This document shows positions 7,102 to 16,163 of a DNA stretch of 64,000 nt, one piece after another. A program made the position numbers and the translations under genes. Location: positions 31,781-95,780 of the forward strand of contig NZ_JAGIBD010000002.1 of NCBI RefSeq assembly GCF_017744555.1, in the 5' to 3' direction. The notes under the pieces are model-generated. The model made no database searches and was not told the DNA's origin. It saw nothing but the letters and a program-made list of their open reading frames with translations. Positions within the stretch are counted from its first letter, which is position 1. The number at the start of each line of letters is the position of its first letter. This stretch comes from Cellulomonas sp. Its GTDB lineage: Bacteria; Actinomycetota; Actinomycetes; Actinomycetales; Cellulomonadaceae.

Positions 7102-7824
7102 TCAGGCCGCGACGTCCTCCACCTGCCGCTCCCACACCCCGTCGCGCGGCTGGAACCCGACCCTCTGCAGGTACTCGGTGCTCTTCGGCCCTGGCTGGAC
7201 GACGAGCGTCCGGAACCCGTGCGCCGCGAACACCCCGCTGCGCCGGTACACGAACTCCCCCGGCGTGAAGTCGCGGAACCGTGGCGACACCCAGTCGAGC
7301 TCGACGCGCCCGACTCCCTCGCCGACCCCGCGCACGACGACCACGCCGACGGTCTCGTCCCCGCGCACGACGAGGAACGACGCCCGCCCGTCCCCGGCGG
7401 CCGCCGCCACGGTGTCGCCGGCAGCAGCAGCAGCACCCGTCCCCGCGCCGACCGGCCCGCTCGCTCCCGCCGCGGACACCCCCGGCGTCGACACGTCGGC
7501 ACCCGTGAACCCCGGCTGGAACGACGCGATGTCGTCGCGGTGCACCCGCAGGATGTGCTGCAGGTAGGCGTCGTCCGGCGCGACCTCGACGACGGCGTAC
7601 ACCTGGTCGTCGTGCCGCTCGCGGGTGAGACGCCACAGCCAGTAGACGTCGATGACGGAGATGACGGCGTTCATCGCGGCGAACGGCCAGATGCCGACGG
7701 CCGTGTTGTAGACGGTCGCGAGGAACGCGCCGATGAGGTTCAGCACCCGGAACCGCAGGACACGCGCCTGCATGAGCGACACGATGACGAGCAGCGACCC
7801 GGCCCAGCCGATGAGTTCGAGCAT
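7102..7824 (-). CDS. YgjV-like membrane protein with GNAT-like C-terminal region
   Basis: A 240-residue protein. The first ~85 residues hold three hydrophobic helices (MLELIGWAGSLLVIVSLM; LNLIGAFLATVYNTAVGIW; MNAVISVIDVYWLW), the pattern of the small YgjV family. A cytoplasmic region follows with an Ala/Gly-rich linker, then FLVVRGDETVGVVVVRG and RSGVFAAHGFRTLVVQPG, which look like the beta-strand and V-shaped-splay elements of a GNAT fold. The ATG at 7822-7824 was chosen because the membrane domain starts there. It is divergent from a GNAT gene 53 bp away. Function is unknown. Confidence 0.75.
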   Translation of the reverse strand: MLELIGWAGSLLVIVSLMQARVLRFRVLNLIGAFLATVYNTAVGIWPFAAMNAVISVIDVYWLWRLTRERHDDQVYAVVEVAPDDAYLQHILRVHRDDIASFQPGFTGADVSTPGVSAAGASGPVGAGTGAAAAAGDTVAAAAGDGRASFLVVRGDETVGVVVVRGVGEGVGRVELDWVSPRFRDFTPGEFVYRRSGVFAAHGFRTLVVQPGPKSTEYLQRVGFQPRDGVWERQVEDVAA

Positions 7825-7877
7825 GCTCGAAGTAAATCGCCTCGACCCGCGCACGGCACAGGCGGATCGTGGTCGGC

Positions 7878-8966
7878 ATGACATCGTGGTCGATCACCGA
7901 GATCCCGGTCCCCGCCACCGCGGACGCACCGGGCGCAGAGCTGCTGCGCGCGTACCTCGATGTGCGCAACGCGGTCATCGAGGAGTCGTGGGGCGTCGAC
8001 GACTTCCACCGGAGCCTGCCCGACGAGCTCGGCGGGCTGCACGACCAGACGTACGTGCGCAAGCTGCGGTTCATGGCCGGTCCGGAGGGCGGCGAGCCGT
8101 GCGGCTTCCTCGCGATGAACCTCCCGCTGCAGGACAACACGCACCAGGCGACGTTCGACATGGGCGTGCTCCGCGCGCACCAGGGGCAGGGCGTCGGCTC
8201 GGCGCTGCACGACCGGGCGATCGAGGTGGCCCGCGCGGCCGGTCGGACGACGATGATCGCGTCGACCGACCAGCGCGTCGAGCCGCCCGAGGGACCGACG
8301 ACCCTCACGCCCTCGACGGGGTCGGGCCGGGTGGACACCGAGTCCGCGTCGGTGCGGTTCGCGCTCAAGCGGGGATGGGACCTCGCGCAGGTCGACCGGT
8401 ACTCCGTGCTCGACGTGCCGCTCGACCCGGCGTTCCTCGCGGCGCACCGGGCCGCGGCGCAGGAGCGGGCGGGCGACGAGTACCGGCTGCTGCACTGGGG
8501 CTCGCGCTGCCCCGACGAGTGGGTCGACGAGTACGCCCGGCTGAACACGCGGATGAGCACGGACGTGCCGCTGGGCGACCTCGACTACGAGGAGGACGTC
8601 TGGGACGCGGCCCGCATCCGGACGACCGAGGCGCAGTTCGCCGAGCGCGGTTGGGAGCTGCTCGTCACGGCCGCCGAGCACGTGCCGACCGGGACGCTCG
8701 CCGCGTACACGGTGTTCCTCGTCTTCCCGCACACCGACCGGTACGTCGCGCAGGAGGACACGCTCGTCATCAAGGAGCACCGTGGCCGTCGGCTTGGCAT
8801 GCTCGTGAAGGCGGCGAACCTCGAGCACCTGGCCCGCGAGCGTCCGACGGTCCGGCGGGTCGGCACGTGGAACGCCGAGGAGAACTCGTACATGCTCGAC
8901 ATCAACATCGCGCTCGGCTTCCGCCCGGCGGGTGGCTCCGGCGAGTGGCAGCTCCGCCTCACCTGA
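7878..8966 (+). CDS. GNAT family N-acetyltransferase (tandem domains)
   Basis: A 362-residue protein with two GNAT-like halves. The N-terminal half has an acetyl-CoA pyrophosphate-binding type loop (VLRAHQGQGVGSALHDRA, about residues 95-112). The C-terminal half has a second such loop (IKEHRGRRLGMLVKAANL) followed by N-A-x-x-N-S-x-M-L-x-I-N, typical of two-domain Mycothiol/Eis-like GNATs in Actinobacteria. The ATG at 7878 is preferred over GTG 7869. No convincing ribosome-binding site is seen, so the mRNA may be near-leaderless. It ends before a strong terminator. The acceptor substrate is unknown. Confidence 0.88.
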   Translation: MTSWSITEIPVPATADAPGAELLRAYLDVRNAVIEESWGVDDFHRSLPDELGGLHDQTYVRKLRFMAGPEGGEPCGFLAMNLPLQDNTHQATFDMGVLRAHQGQGVGSALHDRAIEVARAAGRTTMIASTDQRVEPPEGPTTLTPSTGSGRVDTESASVRFALKRGWDLAQVDRYSVLDVPLDPAFLAAHRAAAQERAGDEYRLLHWGSRCPDEWVDEYARLNTRMSTDVPLGDLDYEEDVWDAARIRTTEAQFAERGWELLVTAAEHVPTGTLAAYTVFLVFPHTDRYVAQEDTLVIKEHRGRRLGMLVKAANLEHLARERPTVRRVGTWNAEENSYMLDINIALGFRPAGGSGEWQLRLT

Positions 8967-8983
8967 GGGGGACGGGCGTGAGC

Positions 8984-9025
8984 ACGACGAAGGCGCGCAG
9001 CCGACGGGCCGCGCGCCTTCGTCGT
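8984..9025. terminator. Bidirectional intrinsic terminator-like hairpin
   Basis: A perfect 15-bp stem (8984-8998 with 9011-9025, arm ACGACGAAGGCGCGC) and a 12-nt loop between the convergent GNAT gene (stop 8966) and AHSA1 gene (stop 9028). There is no clear U-tract, as is usual in high-GC Actinobacteria. Confidence 0.8.
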
Positions 9026-9027
9026 CG

Positions 9028-9849
9028 TCAGACCGCCGCGGCCTGCCCGCTCGGCAGCGCCCCCCGCCACCACCCGGACCAGCGCTCGCGGACCTGCTCG
9101 AACGTCGGGTCGTCGAGCCCGTACGTGCTGAGCACGGCGCCGATGGTCCCGTGCGGCGGCCGGCTGGCGACGGGCGTCTCGAAGATCACGAGGAACGACT
9201 CGGTGATGCCGTGCAGGGCGATCCCGAACTGCTGCTCCTCCTTGTAGACGAGCGTGCCGCCGAGCAGCGTCCCGTCGGGCCGGCGGGCCTGCACGTGCCC
9301 GCCGATCGGGACGCCCCGGATGCCGCGCAACCCGGCCCGGTCGAGGAGCCGGTCGTGCCGGTCGCCGGCGTCGAGCCCGAACACGCTGAGGGTGCGCCGG
9401 TCCTGGCCGGGCTGCACGGTGAGCGCGAACTTGAGCTGCTGGGCGGACGCGATCCAGTGCTCGTCGACCTCGTCGCGCACGCCGTCGTACGTGGACCGGC
9501 CGTCGTGGCTGGGGCGGGTGACGATGAAGTGGGAGTGGCCCGGCTCGTGCACGGTGGACCGGACGGCGACGACGTCGCCCTTGTGGTGCGGCCACGACAG
9601 CAGCCGGGTGGTCGTGTCGCCCTCGATGCGCCGGCCCTCGGTGGGGCGCTCGTGGACGACCTTGTCACCCTCGAACACGTGCTCCTCGATGGACCGGTCG
9701 AGGAACACCCGGTGGATCTCGTCGTCGAGCCCGGGTTCGTCCCAGCCGTACCAGCGGTGGATGAGCTGCGGGTCGCGCAGGTGCTCCCAGACGGTCGCCA
9801 TCGGGACCGGGATGTCGATCGACACGATCTCGCGGCGGTCCAGCGTCAT
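9028..9849 (-). CDS. SRPBCC/AHSA1-like domain protein
   Basis: A 273-residue soluble protein that starts like an activator-of-Hsp90/START-type domain (IVSIDIPVPMATVWEHLRDPQLIHRWYGWDEPG), a fold that binds hydrophobic ligands. The second half (about 150-273) is a less conserved extension with VPIGGHVQARRPDGTLLGG and YGLDDPTFEQVRERWSGWW, which may be a second helix-grip unit. The ATG at 9847-9849 has GAGGGG upstream. No ligand can be assigned. Confidence 0.8.
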   Translation of the reverse strand: MTLDRREIVSIDIPVPMATVWEHLRDPQLIHRWYGWDEPGLDDEIHRVFLDRSIEEHVFEGDKVVHERPTEGRRIEGDTTTRLLSWPHHKGDVVAVRSTVHEPGHSHFIVTRPSHDGRSTYDGVRDEVDEHWIASAQQLKFALTVQPGQDRRTLSVFGLDAGDRHDRLLDRAGLRGIRGVPIGGHVQARRPDGTLLGGTLVYKEEQQFGIALHGITESFLVIFETPVASRPPHGTIGAVLSTYGLDDPTFEQVRERWSGWWRGALPSGQAAAV

Positions 9850-9940
9850 CGCTCTCACCCCTCGTCGGCGGGTGCCCGGTCCGTGCTGCCCGGACGATTC
9901 CGACCGTAGTGCGGGGGGCGGGCGCATGCCCACCGACGAG

Positions 9941-10957
9941 TCAGTCGCCCGCCGGCAGGACGGCGAGCGCGTCGGCGTCGACGACGAGCGGCAGGACCGT
10001 GCCCGCGTCGAACCGCGCCCCGACGGGCGCGAGCGCGGTGACGGTGCCGATGCCCTCGACGTCGACGCGCACCTCGGACCGGCCCCGGCGGGACGTCACG
10101 CCGCGCACCTCGCCCTTGACGGCGTCCGGGTCGCCGCCGCCGGTGCGCACGACGAAGGCGCCCTCGGCGAGGGCCACGACGTCGTCGTCCCGCAGGTCCC
10201 GCGCGAGCGCCTCGACGAGTGGCGCCGCGGCGACCGACGACGCCTCGACGAACGCCTCGTACCCGAGGAACTCCGCGACCTCGCGGGACCGCGGGCGGCG
10301 CCAGAGGTCGGCCGGCGCGTCGACCTGGAGCAGCCGCCCGGCGCGCATCACGGCGACACGGTCGGCCACGGCGAAGGCCTCGTCCTGGTCGTGCGTGACG
10401 AGCACCGCGGTGGTGCCGGTCGCGACGAGCACGGCCCGCAGGTCGACCGCGAGCCGCTCGCGCAGCGCGCGGTCGAGGGCCGACAGGGGCTCGTCGAGCA
10501 GCAGGAGCCGGGGCGCGGGTGCGAGGGCCCGGGCGAGCGCGACGCGTTGACGCTCGCCGCCCGACAGGGTCGCGACCGGGCGGGGGCCGTAGCCGGCGAG
10601 GCCGACGAGATCGAGCAGCTCGTCGACGCGCGCCGCCCGGTCAGCCGCCGTCCGCATCCCGTACGCGACGTTCCCGGCGACGTCCCGGTGCGCGAACAGC
10701 TGCCCGTCCTGGAACATCAGCCCGAAGCCGCGCCGGTGCACGGGGACGTCGTCGACCGCGACCCCGTCGAACGCGACTGACCCGCCCGCGAGCGGCTCTA
10801 GCCCCGCGACGGCCCGCAGCAGCGACGACTTGCCGCACCCGGACGGCCCGAGCAGCGCGACGACCTCGCCGGGCGCGACGTGCAGCGTCACCCCGTCGAC
10901 GGCGGTCGTCGTCCCGTACCGGACGACCGCGTCGCTGACGACCAGACCTGCGCTCAC
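9941..10957 (-). CDS. thiQ: Thiamine ABC transporter, ATP-binding protein
   Basis: A 338-residue ABC ATPase with Walker A GPSGCGKSS, Q-loop MFQDGQLF, signature LSGGERQRVALARAL, Walker B LLLLDEP and switch His (VTHDQDEA). The ~110 residues after the ATPase core look like a regulatory TOBE-type domain, making it longer than enterobacterial ThiQ. GTG at 10957 overlaps the thiP stop (GTGA), with GGGAGG at 10964-10969 inside thiP. As the third gene of a TPP-riboswitch operon, it should energise import of thiamine or a precursor. Confidence 0.92.
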   Translation of the reverse strand: MSAGLVVSDAVVRYGTTTAVDGVTLHVAPGEVVALLGPSGCGKSSLLRAVAGLEPLAGGSVAFDGVAVDDVPVHRRGFGLMFQDGQLFAHRDVAGNVAYGMRTAADRAARVDELLDLVGLAGYGPRPVATLSGGERQRVALARALAPAPRLLLLDEPLSALDRALRERLAVDLRAVLVATGTTAVLVTHDQDEAFAVADRVAVMRAGRLLQVDAPADLWRRPRSREVAEFLGYEAFVEASSVAAAPLVEALARDLRDDDVVALAEGAFVVRTGGGDPDAVKGEVRGVTSRRGRSEVRVDVEGIGTVTALAPVGARFDAGTVLPLVVDADALAVLPAGD

Positions 10958-12717
10958 CACTCGCCTCCCGTTCCTGCAGCCCTCAGCCGCTCGCACGCCG
11001 CGACGATGCCGGCGGTGAGCACCGCGAGCACCACGGACGCGGCGAGCGCCATCCCGTACGTGTCGGCCCCTGGCCGCCCGATGAGCCGGAATATCACGAC
11101 CGGCAGCGTGGGCCGATCCGGGCGCGCGAGGAACGACGTCGCGCCGAACTCCCCGAGCGACGCTGCGAACGCGAACCCGACGGCGAGACCGACGGACCGG
11201 GCGGCGATGGTGAGGTCGACGGTCCGCAGCACGCGGCCCGGTCCGGCGCCGAGCGTCGCGGCGGCCTCACGCAGGCGCGGGTCGATCGCGCGCAGCACGG
11301 GCAGCACGGTCCGGACGACGAGCGGCACGGCGACGACGGCCTGCGCGATCGGCACGAGCACGGGCGACGTCCGCAGGTCGACGTCGAGCCCGAACGGGCG
11401 GTGCATCGACAGCAGGAACCCGAAGCCGACGGTCACGGCGGAGACGCCGAGCGGCAGCATGAACAGCGCGTCCAGCCCCGCGACAGCCCTCCTCCCGGCC
11501 ACCCGGCGGGGACGACGCGACACGACGAGAGCGACCAGCCCGCCGACGACGAGCGCGAGCACGGTCGCGTCGACCGCGACGCGCAGCGAGTTGAGCGTCG
11601 CCTGCCACACGGTCACGGTCAGCGCGCCGCCGGTGGTGCCGAGCGAGGTGTAGTGGTCGACGCCCCAGCGGTCGCCGACGCGCAGCGAGCGGACCACGAG
11701 GTTGACCAGCGGCAGCGCGAGGAGCACGACGACGGCGGCGGTCACGGCGACGGCGCCCAGCGCGGCTGCGTGCCCGTCACCGCGCGGCCGCCCAGCGGGC
11801 CGACGGAACGTGAGCGGCCGGACGGTCTGCGCCGGCGCACCCAGCGCGAGCGCCCGCTCCTGCCGGGACCGGGCCCGGCCTGCGACGACGAGCACCCCGG
11901 CGACGATGACGAGCTGCACGACCGACAGCACGGCCGCCGCGCGCAGGTCGAGGAACTGCGTCGTCTGGATCCAGATCTCGGTCTCGACGGTGCCGAACTG
12001 CAGCCCGCCGAGCACCAGCACGGTGCCGAACGCCGTCGCGCAGAACAGGAACGTCAGCGACGCGGCGGACGCGATCGCGGGGGTCAGCGCGGGCAACGTG
12101 ACCGTGCGGAACGCCCGCCACGGCGACGCGCCGAGGGCCCGGGCGGCCTGGGCCGCGCGCGGGTCGAGCCGCTCCCACAGCCCCCCGACGGCCCGGACGA
12201 CGACCGCGTAGTTGAAGAACACGAGCGCCGACACGATCGCGGCGAACGTGCCGTCGAGGTGCAGGAACCCGAGCGGGCCGCCGTCGACGAGCAGCGACCG
12301 GAACGCGACACCGACCACGACGGTGGGCAGGACGAACGGCACCGTGACCAGCGCACGCACCGCGCCGCGCCCGCGGAACCGTCGCCGGTAGAGGACGTAC
12401 GCGCCTGGCACGCCCAGCAGCACGGACACGACCGTCGCGATCGACGCCTGCGCGAGCGTCAGCCCGACGATCCGCCACGTGCGCGGCCGGGAGAACACCT
12501 CCGCGAACCCCGACAGGTCCAGGTGCCCGTCCGCCACGAACCCCTTGCCGACCATCACGACGACCGGCCACGCGAAGAACACCCCGAGGAACAGCAGCGG
12601 GACGGCGACGGCAACCGCCCAGAACACGACGGTGCCCCCGGACGGGCGCGGACGCACGACCCGACCCGGCCCGCCGGTCACCGGCAGGTCGGGTCGGGTC
12701 GTCGTCGCCGTCGTCAT
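10954..12717 (-). CDS. thiP: Thiamine ABC transporter, double permease
   Basis: A 587-residue permease with two tandem BinD-type transmembrane halves, each with an EAA-like loop (first half AAQAARALGASPWRAFRTVTLP; second LREAAATLGAGPGRVLRTVDL), matching the fused ThiP/FbpB permease type. About 12 membrane segments are visible. The ATG at 12717 overlaps the thiB stop (TGATG) and the 3' end overlaps thiQ, so the three genes form one coupled operon. The upstream TPP riboswitch supports thiamine rather than iron as cargo. Confidence 0.92.
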   Translation of the reverse strand: MTTATTTRPDLPVTGGPGRVVRPRPSGGTVVFWAVAVAVPLLFLGVFFAWPVVVMVGKGFVADGHLDLSGFAEVFSRPRTWRIVGLTLAQASIATVVSVLLGVPGAYVLYRRRFRGRGAVRALVTVPFVLPTVVVGVAFRSLLVDGGPLGFLHLDGTFAAIVSALVFFNYAVVVRAVGGLWERLDPRAAQAARALGASPWRAFRTVTLPALTPAIASAASLTFLFCATAFGTVLVLGGLQFGTVETEIWIQTTQFLDLRAAAVLSVVQLVIVAGVLVVAGRARSRQERALALGAPAQTVRPLTFRRPAGRPRGDGHAAALGAVAVTAAVVVLLALPLVNLVVRSLRVGDRWGVDHYTSLGTTGGALTVTVWQATLNSLRVAVDATVLALVVGGLVALVVSRRPRRVAGRRAVAGLDALFMLPLGVSAVTVGFGFLLSMHRPFGLDVDLRTSPVLVPIAQAVVAVPLVVRTVLPVLRAIDPRLREAAATLGAGPGRVLRTVDLTIAARSVGLAVGFAFAASLGEFGATSFLARPDRPTLPVVIFRLIGRPGADTYGMALAASVVLAVLTAGIVAACERLRAAGTGGEW

Positions 12718-13829
12718 CAGCCGATCACGGTCTCCGACCAGTCGGCGAGCCACGCCTCGCGGTTCTGCGTGATCTCATCGGGCGCCACGGTGAACGGCTT
12801 CGTGGCCAGCGGGGCCCACTGCGCCCAGTCGTCGGGCAGAGTCGCGGTGCTGCTGATCGGGTACATGTACATCGACCCGGGGATGTCGTCCTGCACCTCG
12901 TCGGACAGCAGGAAGTCGAGCAGCTTCTGCGCACCCGTCGGGTTCTTCGCCCCCGCGAGCACGCCCGCGTACTCGACCTGACGGAAGCAGGTGTCGAGCA
13001 GCGCACCCGTGGTCGGCTCGGTGCCACCGTCCGGCACGGTGTACGGCGGGGACGACGCATAGGACAGCACGATCGGCCGCGGGCCGTTGCCGCCGCCGGC
13101 CGTGAAGTCCGTCATGTACGCCTCGGTCCAGCCGTCCGCGACCTTCAGGCCGTTGGCCTTGAGCTTCGTCCAGTAGTCCTGCCAGCCGTCCTCGCCGAAC
13201 GCGCCGACCGTCGCGAGCAGGAACGCGAGGCCCGGCGACGACGTGACCGCGTTAGGGACCACGAGCAGGTCCTTGTACTCGGGCTTCGTGAGGTCGTCCA
13301 GCGACGTCGGCTCCGCGAGGCCGTGCTGCTGGAACCACGTGTGGTCCGTGTTGATGCAGACGTCACCCATGTCGACCGCCGTGAGCGCGCCGCTGTCGCC
13401 GACGGCGTACTGCTCGCCGTCCTTCGCCGCGGGGGCGGTCGACGTGTACGGGACCACGACGCCCTCGTCGATCGCGCGCGACGCGAACGAGTTGTCGATG
13501 CCGTACGCGAGGTCGCCCAGCGGTGCGTCCTTGGTGAGGACGAGCTGGTTGACGAGCGTGCCCGCGTCGCCCGGCTGGACGACCTTGACCGTGAGGCCGG
13601 TCTGCTTCGTGAAGTCGTCGAGGATGCCGTCGGACAGGCCGAACGAGTCGTGCGTGACGAGCGTGACGGTGCCGGACGAGCCCGACGCGCTCGACGTGGC
13701 GTCGCCGTCGGAGCCGGAGGCGCCGATCGCCGAGCAGCCCGACAGGGCCAGGGCCGCAGCCGCGGCCGCCGTCATGAGCGTGCGGGCGCGGCGGGGGCTG
13801 CGGCCCGGGTGCGAGATCGTGCTCGCCAT
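12717..13829 (-). CDS. thiB: Thiamine-binding lipoprotein
   Basis: A 370-residue extracytoplasmic solute-binding protein. An Arg-rich n-region and hydrophobic core end in the lipobox LALSGC (Cys32), predicting diacylglycerol anchoring. The mature part has the ThiB/FbpA-like fold: VTLVTHDSFGLSDGILDDF, LAYGIDNSFASRA, the DLGDVCIN-like strand and ...WLADWSETVIG at the end. A short Ser/Gly/Asp-rich linker follows the lipid Cys. The ATG at 13827-13829 has AGGAGG at 13840-13845, which is complementary to CCUCCU a few bases upstream in the mRNA, compatible with riboswitch-controlled translation. Confidence 0.93.
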   Translation of the reverse strand: MASTISHPGRSPRRARTLMTAAAAAALALSGCSAIGASGSDGDATSSASGSSGTVTLVTHDSFGLSDGILDDFTKQTGLTVKVVQPGDAGTLVNQLVLTKDAPLGDLAYGIDNSFASRAIDEGVVVPYTSTAPAAKDGEQYAVGDSGALTAVDMGDVCINTDHTWFQQHGLAEPTSLDDLTKPEYKDLLVVPNAVTSSPGLAFLLATVGAFGEDGWQDYWTKLKANGLKVADGWTEAYMTDFTAGGGNGPRPIVLSYASSPPYTVPDGGTEPTTGALLDTCFRQVEYAGVLAGAKNPTGAQKLLDFLLSDEVQDDIPGSMYMYPISSTATLPDDWAQWAPLATKPFTVAPDEITQNREAWLADWSETVIG

Positions 13830-13926
13830 GTGTGGTGCTCCTCCTCGGTCATGAAGGAGGGGGTCGCCGCACCCGTCGTCGGCCTCACGCGGGGGCCGGA
13901 CGACGACCGCGGAGACTGAGAAGCCC

Positions 13927-14036
13927 GACTCCCTACGCCGGTACCAACCGGATCAGGTTCGAGGGTCTGCGGTGGTCCGCACTCTCAGCGTCCCGGGGGC
14001 CCGGCGCGGTGCCGGTCCTCCTGACGCTCCCCTGTC
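13927..14036 (-). promoter_or_regulatory. TPP riboswitch (THI-box) of thiBPQ
   Basis: Read on the minus strand, the conserved TPP aptamer elements occur in order: GGGGAGCGTC (P1/P2 5' strand), GCTGAGAGTGCGG, ACCCTCGAACCTGATCCGG, then TACCGGCGTAGGG closing P1. An extra GC-rich hairpin replaces the P3 variable region. The aptamer ends about 97 nt before the thiB start. The ungened stretch 13830-14181 holds this aptamer, its expression platform and, divergently, the leader of the DUF4235 gene. Nothing else is visible there. Confidence 0.95.
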
Positions 14037-14181
14037 GTTCGTCCGCGATCCTACGCCCGTCCCGAGGACTCCCCGGACGGGCGTCCAGGCACGTCGGACG
14101 CGCGGTCGGGGGGCGACCGGTCCGGTCGCCCGTTACGGTGGACGGCAGGCCCGTCGCAGGCCCCCCACCTGGAGGTTCGTC

Positions 14182-14472
14182 ATGGAGGAGCAGTCCGACC
14201 ACTCGATGGTCGCGAAGATCGCCGGTGCCGCCGTCACGATCATCGCGGCGATGGTCGCGCGGCAGGTCGTCAACCAGGCGTGGAAGGCGATCGTCGGGCG
14301 CCCTGCACCGCAGCCCGACAACGCGGCCGACGAGTCCCCCATCGGTGAGCTCATCGCCGCCGCGGCCGCGATGGGTGCGGTCGTCGGGGTCTCCCGGGTT
14401 CTGGCGACCCGTGGCACCACGAAGTACGTCGCGAAGATCGAGCGCAAGCGCCGGACCGACCCTCTGACCTGA
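14182..14472 (+). CDS. DUF4235 domain membrane protein
   Basis: A 96-residue small protein with two hydrophobic helices (KIAGAAVTIIAAMVARQVV; ELIAAAAAMGAVVGVSRVLA) separated by a conserved W-K-x-I-x-G segment, the actinobacterial DUF4235 family. The ATG at 14182 follows GGAGG at 14171-14175. The C-terminus is basic and probably cytoplasmic. The function of the family is unknown. Confidence 0.85.
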   Translation: MEEQSDHSMVAKIAGAAVTIIAAMVARQVVNQAWKAIVGRPAPQPDNAADESPIGELIAAAAAMGAVVGVSRVLATRGTTKYVAKIERKRRTDPLT

Positions 14473-14502
14473 CGGGCGCCCCGTGCGCGGTCGGCCGGGC
14501 CG

Positions 14503-16005
14503 TCAGATCGACGGGTCGTCGACCAGGTGGCGGGCGAACGGGGCCAGGTCCGGGACGGCCGGCTCGCAGAACACCTCGCGCAGCACCCGCCGGGCGGCGT
14601 ACCACCCGGACAGCCCGTGCACCCCGGGCCCGGGCGGCGTGGACGCCGAGCACAGGTACACCCCGTCGCGTCCGGTCGCGTAGGGGTTGAGGCGCGGGGT
14701 CGGCCGGGCGAGCATCTGCCCCATCGTCGTCGCGCCGCCGGCGATGTCGCCGCCGACGTAGTTCGCGTCGTGCTCGGCCATCCGGGACGCGGGGACGCAG
14801 CGGGAGGCGACGACGACGTCGCGGAACCCGGGGGCGTAGCGCTCGATGTGGGCGGTGACGGCCTCGGTGACGTCGACGTCGGAGTGCGCCGGGACGTGCG
14901 CGTACGTCCACAGGGGTCGCAGGCCGCCGACGGCACGTCCGGCGTCGACGACCGTCGGGTCGCTCAGCAGGATCGTCGGGCGCTCGGCGTGCCGTCCCGC
15001 GTCGACGTCGGCCTCGGCCGCCGCCATCTCGGCGCGCGTGCCGCCGACGTGCACGGTCCCCGCGAGCCCGACCTCGGGCACCGTCCACGGCACGGGCCCG
15101 GACAGCACGAAGTCGACCTTGGCGGCGCCGTTGCCGTGCTTGAACGACAGGAACTGACGGCGGGTGCGGGCCGGGAGCCGGTCACCGAGGATCTCGACGA
15201 CGGCGCGGGGCGTGGTGTCGAACAGGTAGGCGTGCGCGGGCGGCAGGTCGGCGTGCGACCGCACCGGGTGGTCGGTGACGACCTCGCCGCCGTGCGCGCG
15301 CAGGTCGGCGACGAGCGCCGCGACGATCGCCCCCGACCCGCCCCGCGGGATCGGCCAGCCGTCTCCGGCGTGCGCGAGGGCGGCGAGCAGCAGCGCGGTC
15401 CCGGCGGCGGCGAGCGACGGCACGGGCGTGATGGCGTGCGACGCGACGCCGGTGAGCAGCGCGGGCGCGACGTCGTCGGAGAACCGGCGGTCCCACGCGC
15501 GCGTGCCCTGCTCGAGCACCTCGAGCCCGAAGTGCAGCGCCGCCTTCGTACCGTGCGGCAGCAGCCCGGCGGGGATGCTGCGCTTGTCGCCGAGCGCGAG
15601 CTGCACGGTGTGCTCGTGGTCGGCGACGAGCGGGCCCAGCACGTCGCGCCAGGCCGGGCCGTCGACGCCGAGGCCGTCGACGGTGCGGTCGAGGTCGCGA
15701 TAGGCGAGGCCCGCGCGCCCGTCGGCGAGCGGCTGGGCGAACGACACCTCGGGGGTGAGCAGCTCGACACCACGGGCCGCGAGGTCGAACTGCTGGAAGA
15801 ACGGCGACGCCCACGCCATGGGGTGCACCGCGGAGCAGACGTCGTGCACGATCCCGTCGGCCAGGCCGAGGTCGAGCGTGCGCGCGCCGCCGCCGACGGT
15901 GGGTTGCGCCTCGACGACGGTGACGTGCAGGCCGACGTGCGCGAGCGTGACCGCGGCCGCGAGCCCGTTGGGCCCCGAACCGACGACCACGACGTCCCGG
16001 GTCAT
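14503..16005 (-). CDS. FAD-dependent oxidoreductase of the phytoene desaturase type
   Basis: A 500-residue flavoprotein with N-terminal dinucleotide-binding motif VVVGSGPNGLAAAVTLAHVG, then EAQPTVGGGART and the HP-MAWASPFF segment. The C-terminus has the CrtI-like flavin motif (GVYLCSASTPPGPGVHGLSGWYAAR). No carotenoid genes are nearby and the sequence matches the broad NAD(P)/FAD CrtI-like family, so the substrate is open. The ATG at 16003-16005 has GGAGG spaced 6 bp. It is convergent with the DUF4235 gene. Confidence 0.9.
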   Translation of the reverse strand: MTRDVVVVGSGPNGLAAAVTLAHVGLHVTVVEAQPTVGGGARTLDLGLADGIVHDVCSAVHPMAWASPFFQQFDLAARGVELLTPEVSFAQPLADGRAGLAYRDLDRTVDGLGVDGPAWRDVLGPLVADHEHTVQLALGDKRSIPAGLLPHGTKAALHFGLEVLEQGTRAWDRRFSDDVAPALLTGVASHAITPVPSLAAAGTALLLAALAHAGDGWPIPRGGSGAIVAALVADLRAHGGEVVTDHPVRSHADLPPAHAYLFDTTPRAVVEILGDRLPARTRRQFLSFKHGNGAAKVDFVLSGPVPWTVPEVGLAGTVHVGGTRAEMAAAEADVDAGRHAERPTILLSDPTVVDAGRAVGGLRPLWTYAHVPAHSDVDVTEAVTAHIERYAPGFRDVVVASRCVPASRMAEHDANYVGGDIAGGATTMGQMLARPTPRLNPYATGRDGVYLCSASTPPGPGVHGLSGWYAARRVLREVFCEPAVPDLAPFARHLVDDPSI

Positions 16006-16163
16006 GTGCGCGCCTCCTCCTCTGGGATTCAAGCACCGGTCGGCGGCGCCCGTCGTCACCCGGCCGACCCTTGCCGCCGGTGCGCGCGGATGTCGGTGGC
16101 TCACGGCAGGATCGGTCCGCCGGGGTCCCGAACCGGCGCGACGCACACCGGACGGAGCGGACG

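Noticed and set aside
9941..13829. An iron(III) ABC transporter (FbpABC type)
   Set aside because: The gene order and double permease would fit iron uptake, but a clear TPP riboswitch in the leader argues for thiamine or its precursors.
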